This document shows, one piece after another, positions 32,410-43,455 of a DNA stretch of 64,000 bases. Source of the stretch: Mycobacterium sp. D16Q14. GTDB lineage: Bacteria > Actinomycetota > Actinomycetes > Mycobacteriales > Mycobacteriaceae. The first letter of the stretch is position 1. Each line of letters begins with the position of its first letter. The stretch covers positions 1 through 64,000 of the forward strand of contig MAEX01000002.1 in the NCBI GenBank assembly GCA_002013415.1, read 5' to 3'. The position numbers and the translations under genes were made by a program. The notes below the pieces were generated by a model, which saw only the letters and a list, made by a program, of their open reading frames with translations, had not been told where the DNA came from and made no database searches.

Positions 32410-33693
32410 TTACTGGCGGTAGCTTGCCAGGAAGTTGCCCAGCCGCTCGATGGCGACCGCCAGGTCGCGGGCCCATGGCAACGTGACGATCCGAAGATGA
32501 TCGGGTTCAGGCCAATTGAAGCCCGTGCCTTGCGTCAGCAGGATCTTCTCGTTGAGGAGCAGGTCCAGGACGAGCTGGTCATCATCGTGGATCTCGTGCA
32601 CCTCGGGGTCCAGGCGCGGGAACGCGTAGAGCGCGCCCTTCGGCTTGACGCACGAGACACCGGGAATCTCGTTGAGCTTGGTCCAGGCCACGTCGCGTTG
32701 CTCCAGCAGGCGACCGCCCGGCAACACCAGGTCGTCGATGCTTTGATGCCCGCCGAGTGCAACCTGAATCGCGTGCTGGGCGGGCACATTCGGACATAGA
32801 CGCATGTTGGCCAGGAGATTGACGCCCTCCAGGAGGCTGGCGGCGTGATCCTTGGGCCCGGTGATGGCCAGCCAGGCCGACCGGTAGCCCGCCACCCGGT
32901 ATGCCTTCGACAGGCCATTGAAGGTGAAGCACAGCAGATCCGGGGCCAGCGATGCGACGCTGATGTGCTCGGCATCGTCGTAGAGGATCTTGTCGTAGAT
33001 CTCGTCGGCCAGCAGCAGCAGCTGATGCTTGCGCGCCAGTTCCACCATCTTGGTGAGGATTTCGCGGGTGTACACGGCGCCGGTGGGGTTGTTCGGGTTG
33101 ATGATGACCAGGGCCTTGGTGCGCTCGGTGATCTTGGATTCCAGATCCTCGATATCCGGCATCCAGCCGTTGGTCTCATCGCACAGGTAATGCACCGCGG
33201 TGCCGCCGGCCAACGAGGTCGCTGCGGTCCACAGCGGGTAGTCGGGGGCCGGGATGAGCACCTGGTCGCCGTTGTCGAGCAGTGCCTGGGTGGTCATGGT
33301 GATGAGCTCGGATACTCCGTTGCCCAAAAAGACGTCGTCGACGTCAAGGTACGGGAACCCCTCGACCAGTTCATAGCGGGTCACCACCGCGCGCCGCGCG
33401 GGCAGGATGCCCTTGGAATCGGAGTACCCCTGCGCGTAGGGGAGCGCCTGGATGATGTCGCGCATGATGACATCGGGCGCTTCGAACCCGAATGGCGCCG
33501 GGTTGCCGATGTTGAGCTTGAGGATGCGGTGCCCCTCGGCCTCCAGCCGGGCAGCGTGAGCGTGTACCGGACCCCTGATTTCGTACAGGACGTCTTGCAG
33601 CTTGGTGGACTGCGCAAAGACCCGCTGATGCTGCCGCGGCGACAGGCTGGGCGCGCGCGGGGGCACGTCAGTCGGCAAGTTATCGGTACTCAC
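32410..33693 (-). CDS. aspC: class I/II aminotransferase (AspC/alanine aminotransferase)
   Basis: This 427-residue PLP enzyme shows NIGNPAPFGFEAPD, NPNNPTGAVYTREIL, LLLADEIYDKI and the PLP Lys in FNGLSKAYRVAGYRSAW (about residue 262). It corresponds to Rv0337c, annotated AspC; close homologs act as alanine aminotransferase. It starts 34 bp after the stop of the iron-sulfur reductase gene, so the two form the same operon as Rv0338c-Rv0337c. Confidence 0.92.
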   Translation of the reverse strand: MSTDNLPTDVPPRAPSLSPRQHQRVFAQSTKLQDVLYEIRGPVHAHAARLEAEGHRILKLNIGNPAPFGFEAPDVIMRDIIQALPYAQGYSDSKGILPARRAVVTRYELVEGFPYLDVDDVFLGNGVSELITMTTQALLDNGDQVLIPAPDYPLWTAATSLAGGTAVHYLCDETNGWMPDIEDLESKITERTKALVIINPNNPTGAVYTREILTKMVELARKHQLLLLADEIYDKILYDDAEHISVASLAPDLLCFTFNGLSKAYRVAGYRSAWLAITGPKDHAASLLEGVNLLANMRLCPNVPAQHAIQVALGGHQSIDDLVLPGGRLLEQRDVAWTKLNEIPGVSCVKPKGALYAFPRLDPEVHEIHDDDQLVLDLLLNEKILLTQGTGFNWPEPDHLRIVTLPWARDLAVAIERLGNFLASYRQ

Positions 33694-33727
33694 GGTCTCA
33701 ATGGTGGCATTGCTGTCCAGCCAATAT

Positions 33728-36700
33728 CTAATTTCGGCGGCCTGGACGGCGTGCTCCCGGGGCCATACCCAGGCCCTTCACCGGCGGCTCCGGGGCGGTG
33801 TTGGCCTCGGGGGCCTCTTCCTTCGGGGCCGCGGCGGCGGGTTCGGGGGTGGATGCGGGCTGCTCGGGCTCCGGCGCCGGGGTGGCCGCGGCAGGAGCCG
33901 CCTTCTTGGCTCCAGGACGTCGCGCACCCGTGGCAATGCCGAGGCCCTTCACCGGAGGCTCCGGCGTGGCGGGGGCCGCTGCTTGCGCGGGTGCTGACGG
34001 TGTCGCCGCCTCAGGTTCGGACGTCGGCTCGGCAGCCGGTGCCACAGGAGCCACTGCGGGGGCCGCCTTCTTGGCGCCGGGACGCTTCGCGCCGGTGGCC
34101 ATGCCCAAACCCTTGACGGGCGGTGCGGGGGTGGCAGCTGCGGCCGGTGGCTCCGCGGGCTCGGCTGCTGCGGGAGCAGCGGCTTCGGCGGCGGGGGCCG
34201 AAGCGGTGGCCTTCTTGGCACCGGGGCGCTTGGCGCCGCCTGCCATGCCGAGTCCCTTGACCGGTGGTACGGCCGCAGCGGGAGCGGCGGGTGCGGGAGC
34301 AGCGGCTTCGGCGGCGGGGGCCGAAGCGGTGGCCTTCTTGGCTCCTGGGCGCTTGGCGCCGCCTGCCATGCCGAGTCCCTTGACGGGAGCGGCTGCTGCA
34401 GCCGGTGTTTCGGTAGCGGCCGGGGGGGTCGCTTTCTTGGCTCCTGGGCGCTTGGCGCCACCCGCCACGCCCAGCCCGGTGATGGGCTTGGCGTCGGCCG
34501 TGGGTGCGGAGGACTGAACGGTTTCGGCCGTCGGCGCTTCTTCTTCGGCGACAACAGCTTCTGGCTCCGCGGCCTTGGTGGCGGCCCTCTCGGCTGCGGC
34601 AGCAGCGGCAGTTCCCTTGGCAGGCAAAGCCTTCCGGATCTCATCGGTGCGGCCCACGGATTCGAGCAGCAGCTGCGCGACGTCGACGACCTCCACGGCC
34701 GCGGAATCTTCGCGGGCGGTCACGCCGTCGGTCAGCATCACGCGGCAGAACGGGCAGCCGGTCGCGATCTTGGAGGCGGGCGTGGCCAGGGCCTCGTCGA
34801 CGCGATCCATGTTGATGCGCTTGCCCAGCTGCTCTTCCATCCACATGCGGGCGCCGCCGGCCCCACAGCACATGGAACGCTCTCCGTGCCTTGGCATTTC
34901 AGTCAGCGCGGCACCCGAGGCGCCGATCAGCTCACGCGGGGCCGTGTACACCTTGTTGTGGCGACCCAGGTAGCACGGGTCGTGGTAGGTGACATCTTGT
35001 GAGACCGGTGCGATGGGCACCAGCTTCTTGTCGCGCACCAACCGGTTCAACAGCTGCGTGTGGTGCACCACCTGGTAGTCGCCACCGACCTGCGGGTACT
35101 CATTGCCGAGCGCGTTGAAGCAGTGCGCACAGGTCACCACGATCTTGCGCTGCTTCTGCTCCACGCCATCGAACACTGAATTGAGCAGCTCGATGTTCTG
35201 CATGGCCAGTTGCTGGAACAGGAACTCGTTTCCGGCGCGCCGGGCGGAGTCACCCGTACACGTCTCGTCCGCGCCGAGCACCAGGAACTTGGTTCCGGCG
35301 AGCGCGAGCAGCTCGGCGACGGCCTTGGTGGTCTTCTTCGCACGGTCCTCGTAGGCACCCGCGCAGCCCACCCAGAACAAGTATTCGAAGTCGGCGAAGC
35401 TATCGACGTCCTGACCGAAGACCGGGATGTCGAAGTCGACCTCGTCAATCCAGTTGAGGCGGTCCTTGGAATTCTGGCCCCACGGATTGCCCTTGTTCTC
35501 CAGGTTCTTGAACAGGCCCGCGAGCTCGCCGGGGAATTCGGATTCGATGAGCACCTGGTAGCGGCGCATGTCGATGATGTGGTCCACGTGCTCGATATCC
35601 ACGGGGCACTGCTCGACGCACGCGCCGCAGGTGGTGCAGCTCCACAGCACCTCGTGATCGATCACGGCACCCTCGCCGCCGACCAGCTGACGCTCGCCCT
35701 CGGCGATCTCGGCCTCACTCAGCTTGGACTTGTCCTCACCGGCGAGCAGGTACGGCGCCTTGGCGTAGGTGTGGTCGCGCAGCGAGGTGATCAGCAGCTT
35801 GGGGGACAGCGGCTTGCCGGTGTTCCAGGCGGGGCACTGGCTCTGGCAGCGACCGCACTCGGTACACGTCGTGATGTCCAGCAGGTCCTTCCAGCTGAAG
35901 TCCTCGACCTTGCCGGCTCCGAAGGCGTCGACATCGGGGTCGGCGCTCTCCATTTCCAGCACCTTGCCGCCGGACATCATCGGCTTGGCGGCGCCGAGCG
36001 CGACGCTGCCGTCGGCATTGCGCTTGAAGTAGATGTTGAAGAAGGCCGCGAAGCGGTGCCATGCGACGCCCCAGACCAGGTTGCGGCCGACCAGAAGCAG
36101 GAACAGTCCGCCGAAGAACATGACGGAGAGTGAGAATGCCGACACCAACAGGGGGCTTTCCGGCAGCAGCTTCGCCAACTGCGAGCTGACAGGATCCGAA
36201 TACGGGTTGGTGTGGTGATAGGTCGCGATCTTGGCGGACTTCACCAGCAGCATGCCCAGGCCCTCGCTGAGCACAACCATTTCGATGGTGTACGCGGCGA
36301 TGAAGTTGGAGCCGCCGAAACGCGACAACCGCTCGGGCTTGCGCGGGTGGTTGAGCTGCCGGATGACGATCATCGTGACAATGCCGATGATGGTGCCGAC
36401 ACCGAGGAACTCGATCCAGACTTCCCAGGCGAAACTGGCGCCAAAGAAAGGCCAGTGGAATTCGGGGTTGAAGGTCTGCCCGTAGGACTCGAAGTAGTGC
36501 AGGAAGCCGCCCAGGAAGCCGACCATCACCAGCCAGTGCGCCCAGCCGACGGTGCGGAATTTGTTCATCCGGGTATGTGCGACCACCTCGACGATGACGG
36601 TCTTGACGCGGGGGACGATGGGGCGCCAGCGCGTCCCGTCCGGCTGACCGGAGAGGATGACACGGAGCATTTTGACGACGCCGCCGAAGAACGAGCCCCA

Positions 36701-36757
36701 GGCAACCAGGCTGTAGGTGACGCCGATGACTCCGAGAATGATCGTCGCGGTACTCAC
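33728..36757 (-). CDS. membrane iron-sulfur heterodisulfide-reductase-like protein (Rv0338c type)
   Basis: The 1009-residue protein has about six N-terminal membrane helices (residues 1-240) with His pairs for heme b (for example in AHWLVMVGFLGGFLHYF). Two 4Fe-4S motifs follow (CTECGRCQSQCPAWN about 298 and CTTCGACVEQCPVDIEH about 381), then two CCG domains (VGCAGAYEDR, CAHCFNALGNEYP, CCGAGGARMWMEE). It probably passes electrons between quinone and a soluble carrier. The last 250 residues are Ala/Pro-rich with six repeats. It heads the operon with aspC; two GTTAC-N6-GTAAC dyads lie upstream. Confidence 0.92.
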   Translation of the reverse strand: MSTATIILGVIGVTYSLVAWGSFFGGVVKMLRVILSGQPDGTRWRPIVPRVKTVIVEVVAHTRMNKFRTVGWAHWLVMVGFLGGFLHYFESYGQTFNPEFHWPFFGASFAWEVWIEFLGVGTIIGIVTMIVIRQLNHPRKPERLSRFGGSNFIAAYTIEMVVLSEGLGMLLVKSAKIATYHHTNPYSDPVSSQLAKLLPESPLLVSAFSLSVMFFGGLFLLLVGRNLVWGVAWHRFAAFFNIYFKRNADGSVALGAAKPMMSGGKVLEMESADPDVDAFGAGKVEDFSWKDLLDITTCTECGRCQSQCPAWNTGKPLSPKLLITSLRDHTYAKAPYLLAGEDKSKLSEAEIAEGERQLVGGEGAVIDHEVLWSCTTCGACVEQCPVDIEHVDHIIDMRRYQVLIESEFPGELAGLFKNLENKGNPWGQNSKDRLNWIDEVDFDIPVFGQDVDSFADFEYLFWVGCAGAYEDRAKKTTKAVAELLALAGTKFLVLGADETCTGDSARRAGNEFLFQQLAMQNIELLNSVFDGVEQKQRKIVVTCAHCFNALGNEYPQVGGDYQVVHHTQLLNRLVRDKKLVPIAPVSQDVTYHDPCYLGRHNKVYTAPRELIGASGAALTEMPRHGERSMCCGAGGARMWMEEQLGKRINMDRVDEALATPASKIATGCPFCRVMLTDGVTAREDSAAVEVVDVAQLLLESVGRTDEIRKALPAKGTAAAAAAERAATKAAEPEAVVAEEEAPTAETVQSSAPTADAKPITGLGVAGGAKRPGAKKATPPAATETPAAAAAPVKGLGMAGGAKRPGAKKATASAPAAEAAAPAPAAPAAAVPPVKGLGMAGGAKRPGAKKATASAPAAEAAAPAAAEPAEPPAAAATPAPPVKGLGMATGAKRPGAKKAAPAVAPVAPAAEPTSEPEAATPSAPAQAAAPATPEPPVKGLGIATGARRPGAKKAAPAAATPAPEPEQPASTPEPAAAAPKEEAPEANTAPEPPVKGLGMAPGARRPGRRN
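33731..34483 (-). repeat. six degenerate repeats in the C-terminal tail of the iron-sulfur reductase
   Basis: The tail contains six units built around [VI][KT]GLG[MVI]A-x-GA[KR]RPG, separated by 20-45 residue Ala/Pro/Glu linkers. Two adjacent units (about 34210-34400) are nearly identical at the DNA level (GAKKATASAPAAEAAAP in both). The basic motifs recur regularly, like short binding elements on a flexible arm. Confidence 0.85.
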
Positions 36758-36785
36758 GGTGGTGCTGACCTCCCGGTCCCGAGAA

Positions 36786-36826
36786 GTTACTCGTCAGTAA
36801 CACGTGTAATGTTACTCGCGGGTAAC
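36786..36826. promoter_or_regulatory. two GTTAC-N6-GTAAC dyads upstream of the iron-sulfur reductase
   Basis: Dyad one is GTTAC 36786-36790 and GTAAC 36797-36801; dyad two is GTTAC 36811-36815 and GTAAC 36822-36826. The centres are 25 bp apart, with CACGTG (36801-36806) overlapping the end of the first. They lie 29-69 bp upstream of the reductase start. The form resembles operators of TetR-family fatty-acid regulators in actinobacteria; the binding protein is unknown. Confidence 0.6.
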
Positions 36827-36918
36827 TTATGTCCGATGCCCGGCCATCGTCGCATTGACAGGGTCGAAAGTCCTAGTCAGGCTTACCTAACCCGCCCAAT
36901 GGGTGAACTTTCTCGCAC

Positions 36919-39297
36919 TTATGTCACCAAAATCGCGCGCAGCATCGAGAACATGTCCGAGCGCGACTCGGCGCCGAGTCGCCGCCGAATGCGCGCGACG
37001 TGATGCTCGACCGTCTTCGCTGAAATGAACAGCTGCGCACCGATATCGCGATAGGGAAGGCCTCGTAGCAGCAGCTCGGCAACCTCGCGCTCGCGATCGG
37101 AGAGCCGCGTCGACGTCGGCGATTGGGGAGCCGAGGAGGACGGGGCGGCCCTGTCGGGGCTGTCGGTCGCGGCCGACGGTGCCCGCAGGTCGCGGGCCAG
37201 CGCGAGCATCGCGGCGGCCACCTTCGGGTCGTTCGCGTGCAGCGCGGCCTGGCTGGCCAGGCGGGTGGCATCCCAGCCCAGACCGGCGTCGGCCAGCATC
37301 CGTGCGGCGCCGTCCACCTCCGCGCCGTCCACCTGATCGGCCAGCACCCGCAGCCAGGTACGCCCGGCGGTCGCCAGCGTGCGCGCATACGGACTGGATC
37401 CCGCGGCCGCGGCAAGCGCCTGTCCGTGCGGGGCGAGACTCTCGGGTGAATTGGTCAGGATCGCCGCGTGCACGCCTGCCCACCGCAGTGGCGCGGACCA
37501 GGCGATGGGATCGCCGAGCTGCGCCAGAACCGCGAAGGCGCGGTCGACGTGGTGCGCCATCGCGTCCAGGGTGCGCAGCCGAGCCGCGGCCACCCAGAGC
37601 TCACCGACGGGCAGCAGCGTGTAGAGGTCGATCGAATACGCCGACAAAGCATCCATGGAGGCCTGCCAATGCTGACGCAGTGGACCGGTGTCTCCGTGAC
37701 GGCGGGCGATGCCCGTCCGTAGCGATTCGGCGAACAGGCGGTCGCGGCGGGAGAGCTCGGCTTCGGCCCCGGGCAGCCATTGGGTGGCTCCGCTCAGGTC
37801 GCCGGACAACATGGCGATCCAGGCCGCGAGCAGCCGGTGCCGCACCGCGAAGACATCATGCGGCAGGTCGGTGCGGATCGCTCCGCTGAGAATGCTGCGG
37901 GCACGTGCCGTGCCGCCGCCGTGCAGCATGGTCAACGCCGCGAGGGCCACGGTGCTGTCCGGGGTGAAGGAAGACGTTGATGGCTGCTGTGTGACGGCCT
38001 GTCCCAGCAGGGACAGTGCCTCCTGGCTCCGGTCCTCAACAGAGGCGATGACCCCCAGTGCTGCGTTTCGTGTCGCAGTGGCCGATGTCGTCGGTGGCGC
38101 TCCTACGTTGTCTTCCAATGCTTTCCGCGCACGCACCAACTGGCCGGTGCCGACGAAAACAGGCGCGGCGGACAGGGCCGTCTGGCTGTCCAGATCCGAA
38201 CCCAGCCAATCGTAGAAGGCGGCGGCCTGACCAGAGTCTCCGTTATGGCATGCGATGGCCGCCGCGATACGCACGGCTGCCGCGCGATGTCGCGGGTCGG
38301 TGGCGGTGAGCACCTCGTCGGCCTGCGCGGCGGCCGCCGCCAGGTCACCCGCGCGAGCCAGGGACTCGGCCAGCGGCACTCGGAGCGGGCCCGGCTCGGC
38401 GCCTGCTGCCAGGGCGGCCCGGTACAGATCGGCGGCGCTGAAGGGATCGGATTCGGTTGCCGCCCAGTCTGCTAACAGTCCAGCAATCGCCGGATCACGC
38501 AGGCCGTGCGCTACCAGGGCCAGGGCCAAGTCGGCGGACACCGAACCGATGTCCAGCTGAGTGCGCAGCAGTGATCGCTCAAGATCGAGATGCCGTGCCG
38601 CTCCGAGTAGTCGTGCGGAGCACGCGTGCACTCTCGACGCGAATGCGATCTGACCGGGGCCGGGCACCAGTCCGCTCGCCAGTGCCTCGTCAACCAGGTC
38701 TTCGGCATCGGAAAGCGTAAGTGCTGCAGCGATATCGGAGGCCCCTATGCCGGGGTCCAGGGACATCAGCAGCACGGCGGCCTGGGCCGGCGGCGATAGT
38801 CGGCGCAGGTGTTCGTCAATGCGGGTATCGATCGCATGCAGTGCCGATTCGAGTGGATCTGCCTCGCTCAGATGATCGATGGCTGCTGCCGTCAGCGCCA
38901 GCACACCGCCGGTGGCGGCGGCGATCTCCTCGGCAAAAGCAGCCGAGCGAGGCGAAAGCCGGGTGATATCACCCGTGGTCACAGGGTCGAGCGTGATGGA
39001 GAGTGACTCGCGCTCCAAGGCCTGAAAGAGGGCGCGAAGGGCCGGATTGCGCCGGGGTGTCGCGGCCACGACCACGATTGCCGCCGGATCGGTCTCCACG
39101 ACAGCGCGCAGGGTGTCGAGCTGGCGGTCGGTCAGACAGTGGGCATCGTCGATGACGAATGGGCCGACTTTCCCGCCGGGCGCCGTCTCGGGGACATGGT
39201 TGACCGGCGCTGAACCGTTGTTGCTCAAGACATCCCGAACCCGAGACAGGATCGACGATTTGCCGCTGCCCGCCGTGCCGGTGATGAGCACCTTCAC
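36919..39297 (-). CDS. LuxR-family regulator with P-loop ATPase domain (Rv0339c/IniR type)
   Basis: A 792-residue STAND-like regulator: Walker A GTAGSGKSS at 7-15, Walker B-like PFVIDDAHCL near 50, a long helical sensor region (about 200-720) and a C-terminal LuxR helix-turn-helix (LSDREREVAELLLRG, then AKTVEHHVARIRRRLG, about 725-780). It has the position of Rv0339c, next to Rv0338c and iniBAC. From memory, Rv0339c has been reported as IniR, a trehalose-responsive regulator of iniBAC; the ortholog call rests on synteny and layout. CCCCTAA repeats before both iniB-type genes here are candidate targets. Confidence 0.85.
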   Translation of the reverse strand: MKVLITGTAGSGKSSILSRVRDVLSNNGSAPVNHVPETAPGGKVGPFVIDDAHCLTDRQLDTLRAVVETDPAAIVVVAATPRRNPALRALFQALERESLSITLDPVTTGDITRLSPRSAAFAEEIAAATGGVLALTAAAIDHLSEADPLESALHAIDTRIDEHLRRLSPPAQAAVLLMSLDPGIGASDIAAALTLSDAEDLVDEALASGLVPGPGQIAFASRVHACSARLLGAARHLDLERSLLRTQLDIGSVSADLALALVAHGLRDPAIAGLLADWAATESDPFSAADLYRAALAAGAEPGPLRVPLAESLARAGDLAAAAAQADEVLTATDPRHRAAAVRIAAAIACHNGDSGQAAAFYDWLGSDLDSQTALSAAPVFVGTGQLVRARKALEDNVGAPPTTSATATRNAALGVIASVEDRSQEALSLLGQAVTQQPSTSSFTPDSTVALAALTMLHGGGTARARSILSGAIRTDLPHDVFAVRHRLLAAWIAMLSGDLSGATQWLPGAEAELSRRDRLFAESLRTGIARRHGDTGPLRQHWQASMDALSAYSIDLYTLLPVGELWVAAARLRTLDAMAHHVDRAFAVLAQLGDPIAWSAPLRWAGVHAAILTNSPESLAPHGQALAAAAGSSPYARTLATAGRTWLRVLADQVDGAEVDGAARMLADAGLGWDATRLASQAALHANDPKVAAAMLALARDLRAPSAATDSPDRAAPSSSAPQSPTSTRLSDREREVAELLLRGLPYRDIGAQLFISAKTVEHHVARIRRRLGAESRSDMFSMLRAILVT

Positions 39298-39389
39298 GGC
39301 GCCGCCGGCGGATAACGCCTGCGTGATAGTCGTTATCGCCGAGGCGATTCCTCCGAATGTCCCGGATGTCCCGTTGTCCCGAGGGGCGT

Positions 39390-41240
<1,851 letters not shown>

Positions 41241-41292
41241 ACCTATCCGTTCGTTGTGCGGCGCTGTGGTGTTTCACCCCGCAGCCCAACAG

Positions 41293-41339
41293 TAGGGGAT
41301 GACGGTCGTCACACCCCCTAATGACGACACATCCCCTAA
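41293..41339. promoter_or_regulatory. CCCCTAA repeats between Hsp70-like and IniB-like genes
   Basis: CACACCCCCTAA at 41310-41321 and CACATCCCCTAA at 41328-41339 are near-direct repeats with an 18-bp period. TAGGGGAT at 41293-41300 is the same word inverted. They lie in the 180-bp divergent region. The same words occur upstream of iniB (45579-45611), suggesting one regulator for both. Confidence 0.65.
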
Positions 41340-41420
41340 CGCGCGTCCCCCAATGGGTGTCGGTGGGAAACGGGTCGCGCCCCGTAGCCGGGGCTCAGGG
41401 TGGCTCCTACCATCGCAGAC

Positions 41421-42062
41421 ATGGGCAATAACCTGTTGGATTTCGTCATGGCGCTGGTGCGTGACCAGGACATGGCTGCGCAATACGCGGCCAATCCCGA
41501 ACAGGTCATTGCCGATGCGCACCTGGACGGAGTCCAGCCCGCGGATGTCTCCGCGCTGATCCCGGTGGTCAGCGAGTCGATACCGGCCGCCCTGGGAACA
41601 CAGGCCTCGCAGTTCGCCGCGAACCCGGCTGCGGCCGATCTGACGCACGCGGTGCATACGGCGATTCCAGCCGACAACATCTGGGCGAGTGGTGCCGCGA
41701 CCAGTGCCTTCCAGGCGTTCGATTCACCGTTCACCGCGCCGACGCATGACCCGAGCCTGGATGCGGGCCTGCATGCCGCGACCAGTGCGGTATCGGACCA
41801 GGCCGTTCGTCAGGACGCGATCACCGTTCCCGATCAGTTCAGTCCACCGGCCGACAGTGCAGTCGCTGCGATCGACCAGTTCCAGGCTCCGTTGCACGCC
41901 CCGTCAGGAGTGGACGCAGCGGGGTTCGAGCCTGCGCATTTCGGGTCCGAACTGGGGGCCGGCGGTTCCGGCGATGCGGGTCTACAGGATCCGTTCTTCG
42001 ATCACGGAGATCTTGGGCATCACCCCGGAACCGATCACAATCCGGGAATCGACCAGTTCTAG
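41421..42062 (+). CDS. IniB-like N-terminal domain protein (Rv0340 position)
   Basis: A 213-residue protein whose N-terminus (NNLLDFVMALVRDQDMAAQYA, then NPEQVIADAHLDGVQPADVSALIPVV) matches the IniB N-terminal domain in the iniB product of this window. The rest is Ala/Asp/His-rich and ends in a Gly/His/Asp-rich tail. It fits Rv0340, which stands between Rv0339c and iniB in M. tuberculosis. The promoter shares CCCCTAA repeats with iniB, so joint induction by cell-wall stress is likely (inference). It overlaps the convergent DoxX gene by 4 bp. Confidence 0.82.
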   Translation: MGNNLLDFVMALVRDQDMAAQYAANPEQVIADAHLDGVQPADVSALIPVVSESIPAALGTQASQFAANPAAADLTHAVHTAIPADNIWASGAATSAFQAFDSPFTAPTHDPSLDAGLHAATSAVSDQAVRQDAITVPDQFSPPADSAVAAIDQFQAPLHAPSGVDAAGFEPAHFGSELGAGGSGDAGLQDPFFDHGDLGHHPGTDHNPGIDQF

Positions 42063-42484
42063 CACCGGGCGCGCCGCATGAGCACGCGGTCGAGCGATAG
42101 CCGGGCGTCATCCGTCGTGAGCGCCAGGAGTAGGAACCCCCAGCAGAACGTGACCGCGAAGGCCCCGCCGTTTTGCATAGGCTCCCAATGCACCGGCAGG
42201 TGCTCGAAGAAGTATGCGTAGGCCATCATTCCCGCCGCGAGGACTGCGGACACGCGAGTCCACAGTCCCACCGTCAGCAGGACCCCGAGTGTCAGCTCGA
42301 ACACGCCCGCCCACCAGTACGGCCAGTTCAGGAAGGGCTCGGGGTGGCCGGAACCGGTGGGTGATCCGCTCCACCAGCCAAAGATCTTCTGGGTTCCCTC
42401 CAAGAGGAAGATGACTCCAAACACAAGGCGGGCGCCCGTGGGAATGACCCATCGCGCGATCGGACCGACGCGCCGAATGTTCAT
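42059..42484 (-). CDS. DoxX-family membrane protein
   Basis: The 141-residue product has four helices and the DoxX signatures ARLVFGVIFLLEGTQKIFGWW, PYWWAGVFELTLGVLLTVGLW and MMAYAYFFEHLP. DoxX proteins in mycobacteria join complexes with superoxide dismutase and thiol carriers. AGGAGA lies just before the ATG at 42484. It is the last gene of the leftward DsbA-CcdA-BlaI-M56 run, 47 bp after the peptidase gene, so it probably shares their promoter. Confidence 0.88.
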   Translation of the reverse strand: MNIRRVGPIARWVIPTGARLVFGVIFLLEGTQKIFGWWSGSPTGSGHPEPFLNWPYWWAGVFELTLGVLLTVGLWTRVSAVLAAGMMAYAYFFEHLPVHWEPMQNGGAFAVTFCWGFLLLALTTDDARLSLDRVLMRRARC

Positions 42485-42531
42485 GAATTCTCCTCGTTGA
42501 GCCGATCGGCGTAGTGCGGCGCCGCGGGGTG

Positions 42532-43455
42532 TCAGAACGTGCAGTACGCCCTGAACAGCAAGACCAGTGCGGCGCCCGCGAGAGTTGTCGGAAGCAATGC
42601 GAAGCCGAGCGTTAGCCGGCCCCGCCCTATCGGTGTGCGGGTGGTGGCTCCCTGAGCCCGCAGCCAGATGAGCCGCACCGCCACCGATTCGCTGGACATG
42701 TTCAGGGCACCACGCACCGCCACACCTGACTTGCTCATTGCCAGGAGTGCGGCGCGCACAGTACGTGGCCCGTGAGCTCGCGCCGCCGTATCGTCGGCCG
42801 CCAGCTCCACCATCAGCCTGACCATTCCTGGTGCGCGGCGCATCAACGGCAGTATCGGAAGCGCCGCCGCTGCGATATCGGCGCACAGCACGGCCACGTG
42901 GTGCCTACCGCGGATATGTGCCAACTCGTGCTCGATCACTGCCGCGCACTGTTGTTCGCCGAGGCGGCGGAGGCCGTCAGTGACTACCACCGCTCCGCGA
43001 GAGCCACCGAGGCTGTAGGCGATCGGCCGGGGATCGTCGATCCAATGAACTTGCCCCGAGCGACATGTCGCCGCTCGCAGCATCCAGAAGTGACGGGCGC
43101 GGTGCCGGCGAGCGGCCCGCAGACTTCGAATCGCCACGACCGCGACCCGAGCCAGGATCGTCAGCGGCAGCAGCGAGATCCCCAGCTGAACAAGGGTTCC
43201 GAAGGATGAGTGCGGGATGGATCCGCTCAGGCACCCGCCCACGAGAGTCGTGACACCCCTGGTATCCAGTACGTGAGGGAAGAGCAGCAACATCGCGGAC
43301 AACGCCGTGAGTACAAGGAAGGCCATCAAGGCTCCGAGCCAGGCCGCCAGCACGGCGGCGGGCAGCAACGTAGGACGCACGGTCGGTCGCAGGCATGCCG
43401 GTCCTGCGACACCAATGAGGGCGGCACTTGTCATCAACACCAGGGCGACGGTCAT
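42532..43455 (-). CDS. M56-family (BlaR1-like) membrane metallopeptidase
   Basis: This 307-residue protein has several membrane helices and a zinc-peptidase motif, IEHELAHIRGRHH (HExxH near residue 175), with a possible third ligand in ELAADDTAARA. It lacks a penicillin-binding sensor domain, as mycobacterial BlaR homologs do. It overlaps the BlaI gene by 4 bp (ATGA), the classic arrangement in which the peptidase destroys the repressor when a signal arrives. Confidence 0.9.
   Translation of the reverse strand: MTVALVLMTSAALIGVAGPACLRPTVRPTLLPAAVLAAWLGALMAFLVLTALSAMLLLFPHVLDTRGVTTLVGGCLSGSIPHSSFGTLVQLGISLLPLTILARVAVVAIRSLRAARRHRARHFWMLRAATCRSGQVHWIDDPRPIAYSLGGSRGAVVVTDGLRRLGEQQCAAVIEHELAHIRGRHHVAVLCADIAAAALPILPLMRRAPGMVRLMVELAADDTAARAHGPRTVRAALLAMSKSGVAVRGALNMSSESVAVRLIWLRAQGATTRTPIGRGRLTLGFALLPTTLAGAALVLLFRAYCTF

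Noticed and set aside
42485..42886. Upstream extension of the DoxX gene to 275 codons
   Set aside because: The added 134 residues are antisense to the peptidase gene frame and unlike DoxX; AGGAGA before 42484 defines the start.
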